This document shows positions 1 through 12,085 of a stretch of 64,000 bases of DNA, in pieces (the first letter of the stretch is position 1; each line of letters starts with the position of its first letter). The DNA is taken from assembly GCA_030068075.1 (NCBI GenBank), contig CM057829.1:81707132-81771131 (forward strand), read 5' to 3'. This stretch comes from Paguma larvata (taxonomy: Eukaryota; Chordata; Mammalia; Carnivora; Viverridae). Made by a program: the position numbers and the translations under genes. The notes under the pieces were generated by a model. The model ran no database searches. It was not told where the DNA came from and was given only the letters and a program-made list of their open reading frames with translations.

Positions 1-544
1 AAACATTGTGATAGAATCACTTTTTCTTTGAGTTGATCTCCATTGTTTCTATAAAGATATAGTAAACTCTTGTTACCCTCGAAGAAAAAAAGAAATTCAA
101 CAGGACCTTTGTTAAATCTAAAACAAATGGTTTTGTAAACTTAATACATAAAGGGATTTCTTCGGTGGAACTGTATTAAATTTGTGAAGAGAAGTAAGAG
201 CATAAATAAAAATTAACAAATTATTTCAGCTTAGGTATAAATATCACTGATGAGTGAGAACTAGTGTATGGAATCTTTTAGCCAGCTGTACACAGGCGGC
301 AATGACTGGTTGTCTTGGCAGCAAAGCGGGTGAAATAAGATGCACAGGTTTTGCAAAGTATAATTTCAGCAATTAAAAATAATATAAACCAAAAATTTAA
401 ATTCCTATTCTCCCACAATCGCTGTTCTTATAATGCAGTTAGAAAAATGCATTGTGCTGTCACTGTTTCCTATAATGCAGGTAGAAATGACTATATCTCA
501 GCCAAAACCAGCCTTAATTGTTTGCCTCGTCTTCTACAAACTTG
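1..544. other. Unassigned AT-rich sequence
   Basis: No repeat family, RNA gene or credible exon was recognised. The longest open frame (351-566, 71 codons) has no recognisable motif and no splice context. Confidence 0.5.
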
Positions 545-665
545 CTACTCAAAATATTGTCTCTAGATGAGCAACTGAGAAATGCAGAATCCCAGGCTCC
601 AGAGATCTGAATTTTAACAGGCTCCACAAGGGATTCATATGCACACTAAATTGAGAAGAACTCAG
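545..665 (-). mobile_element. hAT-Charlie nonautonomous element fragment (MER1 group)
   Basis: The order aatgcagaatcccaggctcc, gaattttaacaggctcc, attcatatgcacactaaatt, gagaag matches one half of a common mammalian hAT MITE, in the orientation ending in a CAGTGGTTCTCAAAC-like inverted terminal repeat. Only one end is clear. Two other members of the same family occur in this window, near 52.85 and 54.75 kb. The family assignment is from memory of the consensus; the exact subfamily was not resolved. Confidence 0.55.
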
Positions 666-2440
666 TTTGGAAAGTGTTGAGGAACACACTAATTCAATTT
701 GTATAGCAAGTCTGAAACACCTAAATAATCTCACTTTTTGGTATTACATTCAAAATGTTTTTTCCCCCTAACTAAACTAATATTTCTCATGCAGTAGGGA
801 GAAATGTAATCGGGAAGACATCTACCCTTTACATTTCAGGGCCCACAAAAGAAGTTCTCCGCCGGTGGTTCTTTCCTTTCCCGTCCTATTCTTGGCTCTG
901 TTCTGCTCTGTGATGGCTGTTTCCACATGTCTGTGGGCTCCTTAGTCTGAATGTCTAAGCTCCAGGCACCCACTCCTACAAATAACCACCAATGGCCACC
1001 ATCAAATGGATGCACACTCCAATGACGGTGTCAGGCAGTAGACCTTGAGGATAGCTCGGGTTGCTCTTTCTAGACTCACAACACAGTTCCAGACAGGTGT
1101 GAGGTCCCAGGGAACATGGTGTTGGCTCCAGAGACTGGAGCAAAGCACAGTTACAGGAGGACCAGGCCAGGACTTGGAAAATATAACTTAGAAAACAACT
1201 CTTAAATTCAAGTTTGTTTCATTTTCCACAAACAGCCTGGTTTATAATGTATTTCACATTTATATCATCAGATACCCCATCATTTCTTACCAGACTATGC
1301 ATGAATACACTTCTAATCTTAAGTTTGTAGTTAAGCACTGAAACATAAGAATCAGGGATGAGATCAGTAGGGGAAATAAATCATGTTTCATAAAAGAACA
1401 ATAATAGGATACCAGAAACCCCTTCTCTCTTAAAGAGGCTATTTTAATTCTGAGCTCAACATTCATCATTTCTTTCCTAGACCTTTAGGAAAAAAACATA
1501 CACATCTAGATCTGAATATTAACATTCAGTAAATATTTAAATTAGTGCTGAAGCAGGGTATTCTGCAAGCCCATAGATTGTGCTCACTCATTCATAACTT
1601 CTTTCAGCTCTTTGCTTTGTGTCTTACGTCTAAACACTGATTTCTATAACTCTTAATATATTTACAATAAACGAAAAATCCTGGCTAAATAATTTTCTTT
1701 TTCTACAGAACTGAAATTAATTTCAGTTTGCCATGAGGAATGCAAACGTGTTGTGGACTTTTTTTGAAAAAGCAGGCAAAGCATAATGCTAATCAAAATT
1801 TTAACTGAATCAAAACACAAAACAGCTACTTTTATAATGTATTCAATCCCTAATTGAAATTCAACGTCGTTAAAAAATTAAAAATTTTAGATGCCATAAT
1901 TGCTTAAATAACCTTTTGTGCATTATATGTTCAATATTTGCCTGCATTAAAAAACATTTAACTGCTTAGTATTCAATCTCTTAGACACACTCTCAGCAAA
2001 TAGCTTTATAAACCAAAGAAGACAATGTTGCAAATATCATGCCAGCAAAAAAAAATAAAAAAAAAAAAAATAAATCACTTTTTTGCAGGCAACATCATCC
2101 ACCCACTTCAAAAAGTCAGTACCTAACATACTTCGATGTTTTAAATTCTCCCTACCTGTCCCCTTCAAGAACTGGGTTCTTGTTACAAGCCTCCTCATAT
2201 CTTCAAAACCTTTAATCTAAGGAATATTTGCCATTGGATCACTTCAACTGTGCCCTCTCTGCCTTCTGATTTATGCTGTAAATGAATGCACCATGCTGTC
2301 TTTGGAACTAGGTCATGGCCTTGAGTCCTCAAGAATCAAGTTGATGACTGACAGTAGCTCCTTGCAAGTGTTTTAGCCATATTGATATGGGATTATAAGA
2401 GGCTCCTTTTCACAGTGTTATGTTACACATTCATTCTGAG
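666..2440. other. Unassigned sequence with an A-rich tract
   Basis: Mostly AT-rich single-copy sequence. A slightly more GC-rich part (about 835-1160) holds no recognisable exon. An A-rich simple stretch interrupted by T lies at about 2047-2072. No gene or repeat family was recognised. Confidence 0.45.
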
Positions 2441-3094
2441 TATGTTATTTTTTAATAAACTATCTTCAGAAGGCTTCAGATTTACAGGCAAATTACAAAG
2501 CTATTATAGAGTTTCTATGTAGCTTACTCACAATTTCCTCTTTTTTTATTATCTTACATTAATGCAGTCCATTTATTTTAATTACTGAAGCAGTTTTGAC
2601 ACCTTATTAAATAAAGTCAATTCTTTGTTCAGTTTTTGCCTTTTTTCCTGCTCCAGGATCTCATGCAGGAACTACATTGTATTAGGCAGTCATGTCTCCT
2701 CCGGCTGTGAGAATTTCTCAGACTAGGCTTATTTTTGATGCCCTTCCCTGATTTGAGGAGTAATGGTCAAGTATTTTGTAGAATGTCTCAACTGGGATTT
2801 GTATTGTGGTTTTCTCACCATAGACTGGGATTATGAGTTTTGGGGAAGAAAGACTACAGAGATAAAATGTTATTTTTACCACATTACATCAAAGATACAT
2901 ACTATCATCAACATGATTTATCACTGCTTATGTTGCCCTTGCTCATTTGGGTTAGAAAGTGGTGTCAGATTTGTCTACTGAAAAGTTACTCTCGCCCCCA
3001 CCCCTTTTTTATACTATACTCTTTGGAATAAATTCATTATGCATAGTGTACACTTAAGAAGTAGAGGTTTCTGCTCCATCTCCTTGAGGGCAGA

Positions 3095-3125
<31 letters not shown>

Positions 3126-3640
3126 ATGGACTTCCGCACGGGAGATTATTATATGGAGTATGGACTCATGGATATATCATTGATATCAATACAGACTCAT
3201 GGATGTATCATTTAAACTTGGGCTTATAATCCGATACTGCTTTATTTTTCTAATTGTCTAGCTGCAGCGCTTGGGAACTCTTTCTGTTGGCTCCTGTGTC
3301 ACTTTCATGTATCCTCACCAATGTGTTGTTTGTCGTATGAACACTTTCTTACTTTCTGGTGCAACACTATGCTCCAGGCCCACCTTGTATATATTCTGCC
3401 GCATCTTAGTATCAGCTACCTCTCCAAGGAGCCCTGGTTTCCTTTATTGGAGAATGGTATAAACTAAAAATCTAGAAGCTAGGCATACTCATTGCTAGTG
3501 GAGTATGTATCATTGCTTCTAGGCCCTCTCAGCCGATGTAGCAAGGAAATATATACCCATCTATACACAAATGCCTATAAATATTTCTTTATGTAACCAT
3601 TTGTATCCATATTAAACATGAATTGGAAATGTGTTTCCAT
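2440..3640 (-). mobile_element. Ancient L1M-type LINE remnant, antisense
   Basis: The order of blocks (tcatgtctcctccggctgtg, ttttgtagaatgtctcaact, a gtatggactcatgg block, ggctcctgtgtcactttc, cctctccaaggagccctggt, ggagaatggtat) follows a widespread old mammalian LINE sequence that I know as L1M-type. The plus strand is T-rich, so the A-rich LINE sense strand is probably the minus. It is interrupted by an (AC)n tract and a local repeat of the tggactcatggat block. Subfamily, exact ends and strand are uncertain. Confidence 0.5.
3095..3123. repeat. (AC)n microsatellite
   Basis: An uninterrupted dinucleotide run of about 14 AC units inside the old LINE remnant. Confidence 0.97.
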
Positions 3641-6500
3641 CACTAATCCATTACCTCATGGATCATTTTAGCCTCATTCTTTTGCTTCTCTGTACTCTTA
3701 CTCCAACATAGGAGAAACCTGGTCCCCATCATTAGCCATGCATTTATTCAGTTGCTTAATTTAAGGATATATGATTAGCAGTAGCAGAATTTTTAACCTC
3801 TATCCTGTGAGAAACAACTTCACTGTCTCCCAAAACTAGAGTACTGTGTTTGTATGTGGTTCATTTTTCTTTTGCCCTGCCATGTCAGTTCTCTGATTAA
3901 GCCAAGAAAAGTCATTAATTTGTAGTTTGTTCAGGTTTTTCTTCTTTTAAAGTAGAGAATTATGACTTCCAACATCTTTCCATTTTGGAGCTGAAAAGCC
4001 ATGTGAATTTTTTTAAATATTGATATTTAGTTAACTTCATACCATAATAATTTTATGAAGAAGAAAAGATTTTAAGGGAAATTCTCACTCTTGGGGTACA
4101 GTATGTGCATTTAGCATTTGTTCCCAGGTAAAGAAATGACACTACACTGTATAATTTTAGGTACACACAAGTTGCTAGCAGAATTTTTGAGTAGCCTACA
4201 GTAAGCCTGGAGATCGTTTCTTTCTTGTCCCTAGAGAGTAGACCAAAATTTCAGAACATATTGATTCAATTTTTCATCAATCAATTATTCATTACATGTC
4301 TATTTGCTTAGTTATTGCCCTAAACTATTGGTCTTAGTTAATATAGTTTTCCTGTGAATTTGTTTCTTTAGTTTTCCGATATTGAAGGAGGTTATTTGAG
4401 AAGATGCTCCTGCTTGCTTCTCAGTGGACATAGTTTTCATAGAAACATTTCCCTTTAAAAAATATGTGTATATTTTTTATGACATGATGGTCTGGGGCTA
4501 AAGATAGAAAACCTTAGGCCTCCAGACTTTGAAAGTAGATAAACAATGACAACAACAACAACAAACCTTGTTTCAACTAATTCTTGTTTAAATCATTCGA
4601 AGCAATTAGCCATAGAAAATATAAAGGGTAAAATATACTCTCAATAAAACCACACTGTAAAATATAGAAATTATCTATGAAGACAGGGCTTTTAGAATAT
4701 TTCTTATTATATTATTTCATATTTCTTATTTATATTTCCTACCTGTAATTATATAAGAGGTGCTTCTAAATGCACGCATGTACCGTGTGTCTCTTATTAA
4801 GTTAAATTGTATACCTCGAACTTTAAGATAATGTAGAATGATTTTTTAATATGAGCCATTTTCATGTTATGCCAGTATTTCTGGGTCATAAGCAGGAGAA
4901 GACACTTCCCAGTGCCACATTGTTAATGAAGAGGTGGTTACTGAGTTCTCACCAGGAGAGCAAAATGCACAAGATCTAAAATACTTCATAGGATTTTATA
5001 ATCCGTCATGGCCAGTTCAGAAACTTCATGAATATTAGTAAAGCCTAAACTCTATACTTTTGTTGCTTGTTTTACAAGAGTCTTAAAGAATGAAAACGGT
5101 CTGAATGTCAGGCACATTTCAGTCCCATTGATTCTGCCATGGTCAGGTATACACAAACCAATGACTGTGGAACACTCCAAAAGAGCTTGGAGGGAACGTG
5201 ATGACCTATTTTCTCATGCTGATGTCGTTTTAGTTTTTTACTCTCCTTCCCTTTTCCTCAATCTCTCAGCACTAGTCTTTCAAGTCGTGATGAGAACACC
5301 AGGCATTTTATTATTATTGCAAGAGTGTTTGAGGTGAAGTGTAATAGAATTGAATGTTTTAAAAATATTTAATAAAATTAAATGTATTTTTAAAGATTAC
5401 GAAAGGTCTAGCGGAGTTCAAAGGTTACACTTTTGTGATAGAATATACTGCTTCAAAGTGAAAGTAATAGGCTTTTCACTTATGGAGGTATTAGAGGTTT
5501 CATTCTTTTCAACATATTTCTGTTTAATTTAGAAAAGTACGAAACAGAGGGAGTCACGGATATAGGTGAAAGTTTCCTCGTAATATAACAAGAAATTTGG
5601 TCTTTAGTGTAGTTTATGAAAAAGTTGAGAGATTTTGTCCCTTTTTTTTTTTTTTTTTTTGTAACTTCAGGGAATTTAGCTTTAAGTTAAAAGCCTTTTT
5701 CACTGGTGAAATTGATTTTTTTCTTAATCTAGAGGAAACGGAATATGTGTAGCCAGCAGAGGAGGGAGAGGAGGTCAAGGGGTAAACAGTTTGATGTGGT
5801 ACATCTTGAGCTCAATCCTGGGCATGCCATCTCTAGCACTTCTGTCCTCCCAACAGGGAGAATCCAGCGGTGGCTTAGGCTTAAAATGCTTGAGAAAAAC
5901 TTCAAACAAATGTCTGAGAGAGTCCCTAGAACATTTAGACTTTGCTGTCACAGTCTTTGCTGTTCAATTATTTTTCTTTTTAACAGACAGAAAGATACTG
6001 GCACCAGAACGGCAATTTCCTTTAAGGTAGCTCTTTCTTTGCTGAGCGAGTGGTCTTTAATTAAGCTCTGTATGTGATCAAGTCACACTTTTGCATTTAA
6101 GAGGACACCAAATGCCAAGTGGAGGAAACTTCTCTCGCGTTTATTTTATTCTTGTTCACAGATTAAAATGAGCACCGTGTTCTATAAGCCCTACAGCCCT
6201 TCATAGCTAAAAGTTAATATTTTAAACTGGTTGCTTTGAGATTCCATACGCATGGTCTAAGAATAGAGTCTTTCTCCACAATTTCCATATTGAGAAATGA
6301 ATCCTAGGCACCATCGGTAGGCATTGGAATTTTAAAATAGGCTGAATATTTGTCCCCTTTGTTTTTCTCTAATATGTTTATATCCTAGTACTATGTTGTA
6401 ATTCTGGAGGCACTTCAAATTAGGCATAATTCTGAAATCGAGGAGACATTAAGCTTGATTAGAAACATTCGGACATTTTGTTAAAATACTCATGTTTCTC
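3641..6500. other. Unassigned AT-rich sequence
   Basis: No gene or repeat family was identified. It contains a short (AAC)n run at 4550-4563 and a T tract at about 5641-5660. A 110-codon frame at 5745-6077 overlaps another open frame (5791-6030) and shows no domain, signal peptide or composition typical of an exon. Confidence 0.45.
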
Positions 6501-6871
6501 ATTGAGAAATGCATGTCCAAAGAGCCAGCTATTTTATCAACAAAATGAGTTTACTGGGGTAGCAGGAGATTTGCAATTTTGGGCAAACTATGGTGAACTA
6601 TAGGCAAGTCTGGAGAACAAAGGGGAGGAGGTTGCTTTTATATAGGAAAGGAGAAAGCTGGGAGGGACTGTTTTTGCAGAGGTCTCATTGGCTGGACTGT
6701 TGCTAAGCAAGGAGAAATTTTTTCTTCCTTAGCTGGGGTATGGGCTCGGGTATGTAAACTAAGCTTCTTCCTATCAGGGAAAGTGAGTTATGCTTCTAAC
6801 ACAAGCAGTATTGCAGGAGAGCTATCCCGCTTTAAGGCTTCCCAACTCCACTATAAATGAGGCTTCCTTTG
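6500..6871. other. Possible LTR-like remnant, family not identified
   Basis: This stretch is moderately GC-rich, with an abrupt style change and phrases such as caacaaaatgagtttactgg, attggctggactgttgctaa and a TATA-like tttatatagg. It resembles the body of an old LTR, but no terminal TG...CA pair, target duplication or named family could be fixed. A single-copy origin is equally possible. Confidence 0.2.
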
Positions 6872-7070
6872 CAGGCATACTTTGAATATATTTCAGGTTT
6901 GCTTCCAGACCACAGAAATAAAATGAGTCAAATGAATTTTTTAGTTTCGTAGTGCATATGAAAATTATGTTTATGTTATACTGCACTCTATTAAACATGC
7001 AGTAGCCTTATGTCTAAAAAAAAACAATGTATATACCTTACTTAAAAAATAATTAAAAATAATTTATTGT

Positions 7071-7311
7071 GGGGCTCCTGGGTGGCTCAGTCAGTTAAGC
7101 ACCTGACTTCAGCTCAGGTCAAGGTCTCACACTTCATGAGTTCTAGCTCCGTGTTGGGCTCTGTACTGACAGCTCAGAATGGAGCCTGCTTTGGATTCTC
7201 TCTCTCTCTGTCTCTCTCTCTGTCTCTCTCTCTGTCTCTCTGCCCTTCCCCCACTTCTGCTCTGTCTCTCCCTCTCTCTCTCTCAAAAATAAAAACAAAG
7301 TTAAAAAATTA
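7071..7311 (+). mobile_element. Felid tRNA-Lys SINE (CAN-SINE type), nested in Tigger1
   Basis: Starts ggggctcctgggtggctcag and has the body phrase tcaggtcaaggtctcac, a CTCTCTGT tail and aaaaataaaaac. Target-site copies related to aaaaataatttattg flank it. The Tigger1 sequence resumes directly on the right, so this SINE inserted into an already present Tigger1. Confidence 0.95.
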
Positions 7312-7443
7312 AAAAATAACAATTTATTGCTAAAAATTGCTAACCATCATCTCAGCTTTCAATGAGTTATAATATTTTTTTCTGGCGGAGGGTCTTGCCT
7401 CCACGTGGTGGCTGCCGACCAGAGCTGTGGGTGCTGAAGGTGG

Positions 7444-9119
7444 GAGTGGCTGTGGCAATATTTTAAAAGAGACGAAAATTAAGTTTGCCACATTGATTGA
7501 CCGTTGCTTTCACAAATGATTTCCATGTAGCATGTGATGCTGTTTGACAGCATTTTATTCACAGTAGAACTTCTTTCAAAACTGGAGTCAATACTCTCAA
7601 ACTCTGCCAACGTCTTATCAGGTAAGTTTGCATCATATTCTAAGTCTGTTACCATTTCAATAACCTTCACAGCATTTTCACCCGGAGTCTATTCTATCTC
7701 AGGAAACCACTTTCTTTGCACACCCATAAGAAGCAGCTCCTCATCTGTCTAAGCTTTATCAGGAGATTGCAATAATTCAGTCACATCTCTAGACTCCACT
7801 TCTGAATTCAGTTCTCTTCTAATTTCTACCCTGTCTGCAGTTACTTCCTCCACTGAAATCTTCAACTCCTCAAAGTATTCCTGAGGGACTGGAATCAACT
7901 TCCTCCAAACTCCCGTTCATGACGTTTTTTTTTTTTTTTTTTATCTCTTTCTATGGATCATGAATGTCCTTAATGGTATCTAGAATGGTAAATCCTTTCC
8001 CAAATGTTTTCAACTTCCTTCACCGAGATCCAGAAAGGAGTAACTATTTGTTATGGTTACAGCTTTATGAAAGGTTTTTTTTTTTTTTTTTAATAGTAAG
8101 ACTTAAAAGTTGAGATTATTCCTTGATCGATGGGCTAAAGAATAGATGCTGTGTTAGTAGGTGTGAAAGCAGCATGATCTCATTATACATCTACCAGACC
8201 TCTTGGGACCAGGTGCATTATCAATGAACAGTAATAGCATGAAAATTCTTTTTCTTTTTTTTTCCTGAGCAGGAGGTCCCAACAGTGGCTTAAAATATCC
8301 AGTAAACCATGTTGTAAACAGATGTACTATCATATAGGCTTCATTGTTCCATTTATAGAGCACAGGTGGAAGACATTTAGCATCATTCTTAAGGGCCCTA
8401 GGATTTTTGGAATGGGAAAGAAGCCGTGGCTTCCACTTAAAGTCATCAGTTGCATTAGCCCCTAACAAGAGAGTCAGCCTGTCCTTTGGACTTTGGAAGC
8501 CAGGCATTGACTCCTTTCTAGCTATGAAATTTCTAGCTAGCATCTTCTTCTGATATAAGACTGTTTCATCTACATTGAAAATCTGTTGCTTAGGGTAGCC
8601 ACCTTGCACCTCTGAGCAAGATTTTCTGAATAACTTGCTGCAGCTTCTACACCGGCACCCGCTGCTTTGCCTTGCATTTTGATGTTATGGAGATGGTTTC
8701 TTTCCTTAAATCTCATGAAGCAATTTTTGCTAACTTAAACTTTTCTTCTGCAGCTTCTTCACCGCTCCCAGCCTTCATCGAATTGAACAGAGCTGGGGCC
8801 TCGTTCTGGATTAGGCTTTGGCTTAAGGGAATGCTGTGGTTGTTTTGATCATCTATCCGGACCACTAAAACAATAAGACTCAGCAATAAGGCTGCTTTGC
8901 TTTCTAACCCTCAGTGTGTTCACTGGAGTGGCACTTTTAATTTCCTTCAGGAACTTTTCCTTTGCATTCACTACTTGCCTAACTGTTTGGCACAAGACAC
9001 CTAGCTTTTGGTCTATCTCAGCTTTTGACATGCCTTCCTCACACTGCTTGCTTATTTCCTGCTTTCAATTTAAAGTGAGATGTGTAACTTTTCCTTTCAC
9101 TTGAACACTTAGAGACCAT
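7444..9119 (-). pseudogene. Tigger1 transposase pseudogene (TIGD1-like, pogo DDD family)
   Basis: The ancestral enzyme cut and pasted the element through an RNase-H-like DDD catalytic core behind an N-terminal helix-turn-helix and CENP-B-type DNA-binding region. Remnants in order on the minus strand are: a start at 9117-9119 with VSKCSSERKS; the helix-turn-helix region with [10 protein letters not shown] and [15 protein letters not shown] (about 8900-9030); then the catalytic region. In the catalytic region, FNVDET (first Asp) and FIDNAPG (second Asp) lie in the 8154-8609 frame. The third Asp, in PIDQG, is at 8126-8128 in a different frame. The C-terminal block has SSFERSSTV and KMLSNSITC (7479-7670). 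A frameshift near 8210, an in-frame TAG at 8135-8137 just before PIDQG, and further frame breaks between the blocks make it nonfunctional. Host TIGD genes derive from the same family, but nothing suggests this copy was domesticated. Confidence 0.92.
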
Positions 9120-9451
9120 TGTAAGGTTATTCATTGGCCTAATTTCAATACCGTTGTGTCTCGGGGAAGAGGGAGGCCTGGAGAGAGGAATGGAGATAGA
9201 GGAATGACTGGTTGCTGGAGCAGTCAGAACACACACACAACATCGCAGGTCACCATAAAAAATTAAATAATAATGAAAAAGTTTGAATTCTCACAATTAT
9301 CAAAATGCGGCACCGATGTGGGGCGAAAAAATGCTTGTGGAAAAGTGCACCGGCAGAATTGCTTGATGCAGGGTGCCACAAACCAACTAAGAAAGAGCAC
9401 AGGGTTTGATACGGGCACTAATGTCAAGTGGAATAAAATGAAGTACGCCTG

Positions 9452-9754
9452 CGTTTACCTTCACAGCGACGTCCGTCCTCTGCATTTTTGAAAATGCTAG
9501 GTTGTCAGAAGAATTTGGACACTTTTCATCCAGATGTTTTGTACTCTTTTGTCCATAGCTGTGATTTACCTAGAAGCATAATCTATTAGCATTTACTACC
9601 AAATATAGATCCCTGAACTTCAAGCAGGAAACTGCCGTAAACACTTTCGTCAAGTAAAGTAAATGACGTAGTAATGAAGTAAAATGACGTAGAGTAACTA
9701 AAAAAGACCCATTCACCAAAATGCATCTTGGATTTGCCTTTGTAAATTATTTTA
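9452..9754. other. Unassigned sequence
   Basis: About 300 bp of single-copy-looking sequence with short local repeats of aaatgacgtag (about 9660-9695). No gene was seen. Its right end is the left target copy of the next SINE. Confidence 0.5.
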
Positions 9755-9935
9755 CTTTTTTAAAAAAGTTTATTTATGTATTTTGAGAGAGAGAGAGGGA
9801 GAGAGAGAATCCCAGGCAGGTTCTGCACTGTCAGCATGGAGCTGGACACGGGACTTGAGATCACAAACTGCAATATCATGACCTGAGTCAAAATCAAGAG
9901 TCTGACGCTCAACTGACTGAGCCACCCAGGCGCCC
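9755..9935 (-). mobile_element. Felid tRNA-Lys SINE
   Basis: On the minus strand the head is GGGCGCCTGGGTGGCTCAGT. Target-site copies tgtaaattattttaa are visible on the right, with a close match (ctttgtaaattatttta) on the left. The tail side reads ttttgagagagagag on the plus strand. Confidence 0.95.
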
Positions 9936-11531
9936 TTGTCTTTGTAAATTATTTTAAGTTGACATAGGTCCATCCATAGTTTTTCACTCTTGCTTTTATT
10001 TTTTTCGCTTAAGTCTATGAATTGACATATTGATGGTTAAAACTATACCTGAAGAGTATCTTGTTTTCTCTCTCAAACCATTGTTTTCCCCCAGTATATC
10101 CTCTTTTGACTCTTCTCATCTCCTTTCACATTTTTAATAATAACTTCTTTGTTAGTGATATTAGTGTGTTCCAAGATATTTTCTTTCACAATTTTGTAGA
10201 TTTAAAGCTCATTTTATAAAAATCACGTAATGCAGAGGTGTTGAATAGAAATGCAAATGGCCAATATGTTCCAGTTTGCATCAGTAGTGCCTCCATGTAG
10301 CCTAGGTATCAGCTGGCTCCACAGTCTCATTGATGTTTCCTTATCACTAATCCAAGGAATTATAACACTATTCTCTTCCCCCTCTACTATTTTAGTATTT
10401 GGGGGTCTAGGAGTGCAGATGGAAAATGAATGTAAAAGGATTCCATAAAGCATAAATATTCATTATTGTTCCCAATGCACTGCTTATTTTTCAGATCCTG
10501 CTGGGTCCTGCCAGAAAAACAGAGGGTGTTCACTGAGGGAGCACACTTAATGGAAAATTCGTTGCATTTTTCCTAATGCTCAAATTGGCAGTCTGCGTGT
10601 CATATGCTGAACACAGAGAAATTCATATACATGCATGGGGCAGTTCAACACAATCTGGGAAATGTCCATAAATTTGATTTTCATATGTATTTAATATCTG
10701 ATAGGAAAGAACAAAGGGAATACATCTTTTTATAAATAATTAGATCCAGTGTGATTAATGATGTGTGCATGGTACATATTTATACGTACATACACATGCA
10801 TATGTATTTATGTATTGTATGAATATATTCCGTTTGTTTAACAAGACTTATTTACTTAGAATCTAAAAATAAGAAGAAGCCAATCTTAATAGTCAAATAT
10901 ATTTTAAAGATTTCTATTCAACACATAATTAGATTTTAAATAGACATAGTATGTTTGAGCAACCTCCCGTTCTCATAATACAGCTTTGACCATTATTCCC
11001 TATTAATAACTATCAGAAACATTTTATTTCCCCTTTATAATTGGCCTCAACTATGCTAAACTAAATTTGAAACTAAATTATGCTAAACTAAATATCTTGC
11101 AAAATGAAAAGGTGAATCATTTATAAAAAAAGAAAAGTAATACAATTCCTGGAAAAATTAGTGTTATTACTATAGAATTAGGAATTGAAATAATGCAACC
11201 AATACTATCAATTCAGCCTCATTATATATCATTGCTAAATGCATAATATTTCATGTCTTTCATTATGTTTCAAAAATACATTTTATATACTACACTATTC
11301 CACTTATTGAAAGACAGAGATGAGTAAGCTAATTGGTTACTTTATTCTGAAAACCTCATTTTTTGATAGTGTTGACTAGTCAGTAATCAAGTGCGTATGA
11401 AATTCTCGATTCAGAGATTCTTCCTGAATTTCGTCTTAGGTAAAGTTGTGTAAAGATGTAAAAAAACAAAATACAGGATTATAACAATAAATACTTTAAA
11501 TACAAAGAAAAGGTGATATTTAAAAGAATGA
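9936..11531. other. Unassigned AT-rich sequence
   Basis: No gene or repeat family was recognised. The block at about 10215-10450 has balanced composition and looks like single-copy sequence. A short direct repeat, tatgctaaactaaat, occurs at 11052-11066 and 11080-11094. Confidence 0.45.
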
Positions 11532-11745
11532 GTGGAGGAAACTGTGTGGCTCAGTCAGTTGAGCCTCGGACTGATCTCAAGGTCCAAGCTCAGGTCACAA
11601 TCTCACGGTTTGTGGGATTGAGCCCTGCATCAGGCTCTGTGCTGACAGCGTGGAGCGTGCTTGGTATTCTCTCTTTCCCTCTCACTTTTTTTTCCCTCTC
11701 TCTCAAAATAAATAAATAAACTTTAAAAAGTATTAAAAATAAAAA
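11532..11745 (+). mobile_element. Felid tRNA-Lys SINE, diverged
   Basis: It keeps tgtggctcagtcagttgagc, a tctgtgctgacagcgtggag stretch and a tcaaaataaataaataaact tail, but the head is mutated (GAGGAAACTG instead of GGGCGCCTGG). This points to an older copy than the one at 38.6 kb. Confidence 0.9.
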
Positions 11746-11770
11746 AAATAAAAGAAGGAACAGACAAATA

Positions 11771-11815
11771 TTATATAAATATAATATATATATATATTTA
11801 TATATATATATAAAT
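11771..11815. repeat. (TA)n-rich microsatellite
   Basis: An imperfect TA tract lies just beyond the SINE tail and was probably seeded by it. Confidence 0.9.
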
Positions 11816-11876
11816 AAAAGGAAACTAGTTGGTTATTTCTAAATATGATGTGTCTGATAATGACTTATAGATAAAG

Positions 11877-12085
11877 CAGTGGTTATCAACAGGGGGAGAT
11901 TTTCCTCCCCGGAAACATTTAGCAATGTCTGGAGACACATTTTATTGTTGAAACTGGAGTGGGAAGAGTGCTATTGGCACACAGTGGTGGAGACTAGGGG
12001 AGCGGCTAAATATTTTAGAGTACAGAGCATAGAAAGGAATTCTCCAGACCAAAATGACAACAGTACATGGAGGTTGGAGGAGCCC
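11877..12085 (+). mobile_element. MER5-type hAT-Charlie MITE
   Basis: Begins cagtggttatcaacaggggg and continues with tttagcaatgtctggagaca, ttgttgaaactggagtggga, tggcacacagtggtggagac, ggagcggctaaatattttag and ccagaccaaaatgacaacag. This follows the MER5A/B consensus from its 5' inverted repeat to a decayed 3' end (gttggaggagccca). It is a nonautonomous element with no coding capacity. Confidence 0.9.

Larger units (their letters stand above)
6872..9451 (-). mobile_element. Tigger1 (pogo-type Tc1/mariner) DNA transposon, nearly full length
   Basis: The plus-strand left end begins caggcata (6872) and the right end closes tacgcctg (9451). These are the inverted terminal repeats of Tigger1, whose transposase reads on the minus strand. 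Without the inserted SINE (7071-7311) and its duplicated target, the length is about 2.33 kb, close to the family's roughly 2.4 kb. The flanking TA duplication expected for the family is degraded. Tigger1 is an old element in placental mammals, and the heavy CpG and codon decay fits that. Two T tracts (about 7927-7942 and 8077-8092) are expansions within the element. Confidence 0.93.

Noticed and set aside
7201..7290. CRISPR-like or satellite array from repeated tctctctctgtctctc units
   Set aside because: It is the CT-rich tail of a SINE, with no spacers and no place in a vertebrate genome.
8154..8609. 151-codon frame as a possible domesticated TIGD-like host gene
   Set aside because: It is flanked by Tigger1 inverted repeats, frameshifted near 8210 and followed by an in-frame stop before the third catalytic Asp, so it is a dead transposon copy.
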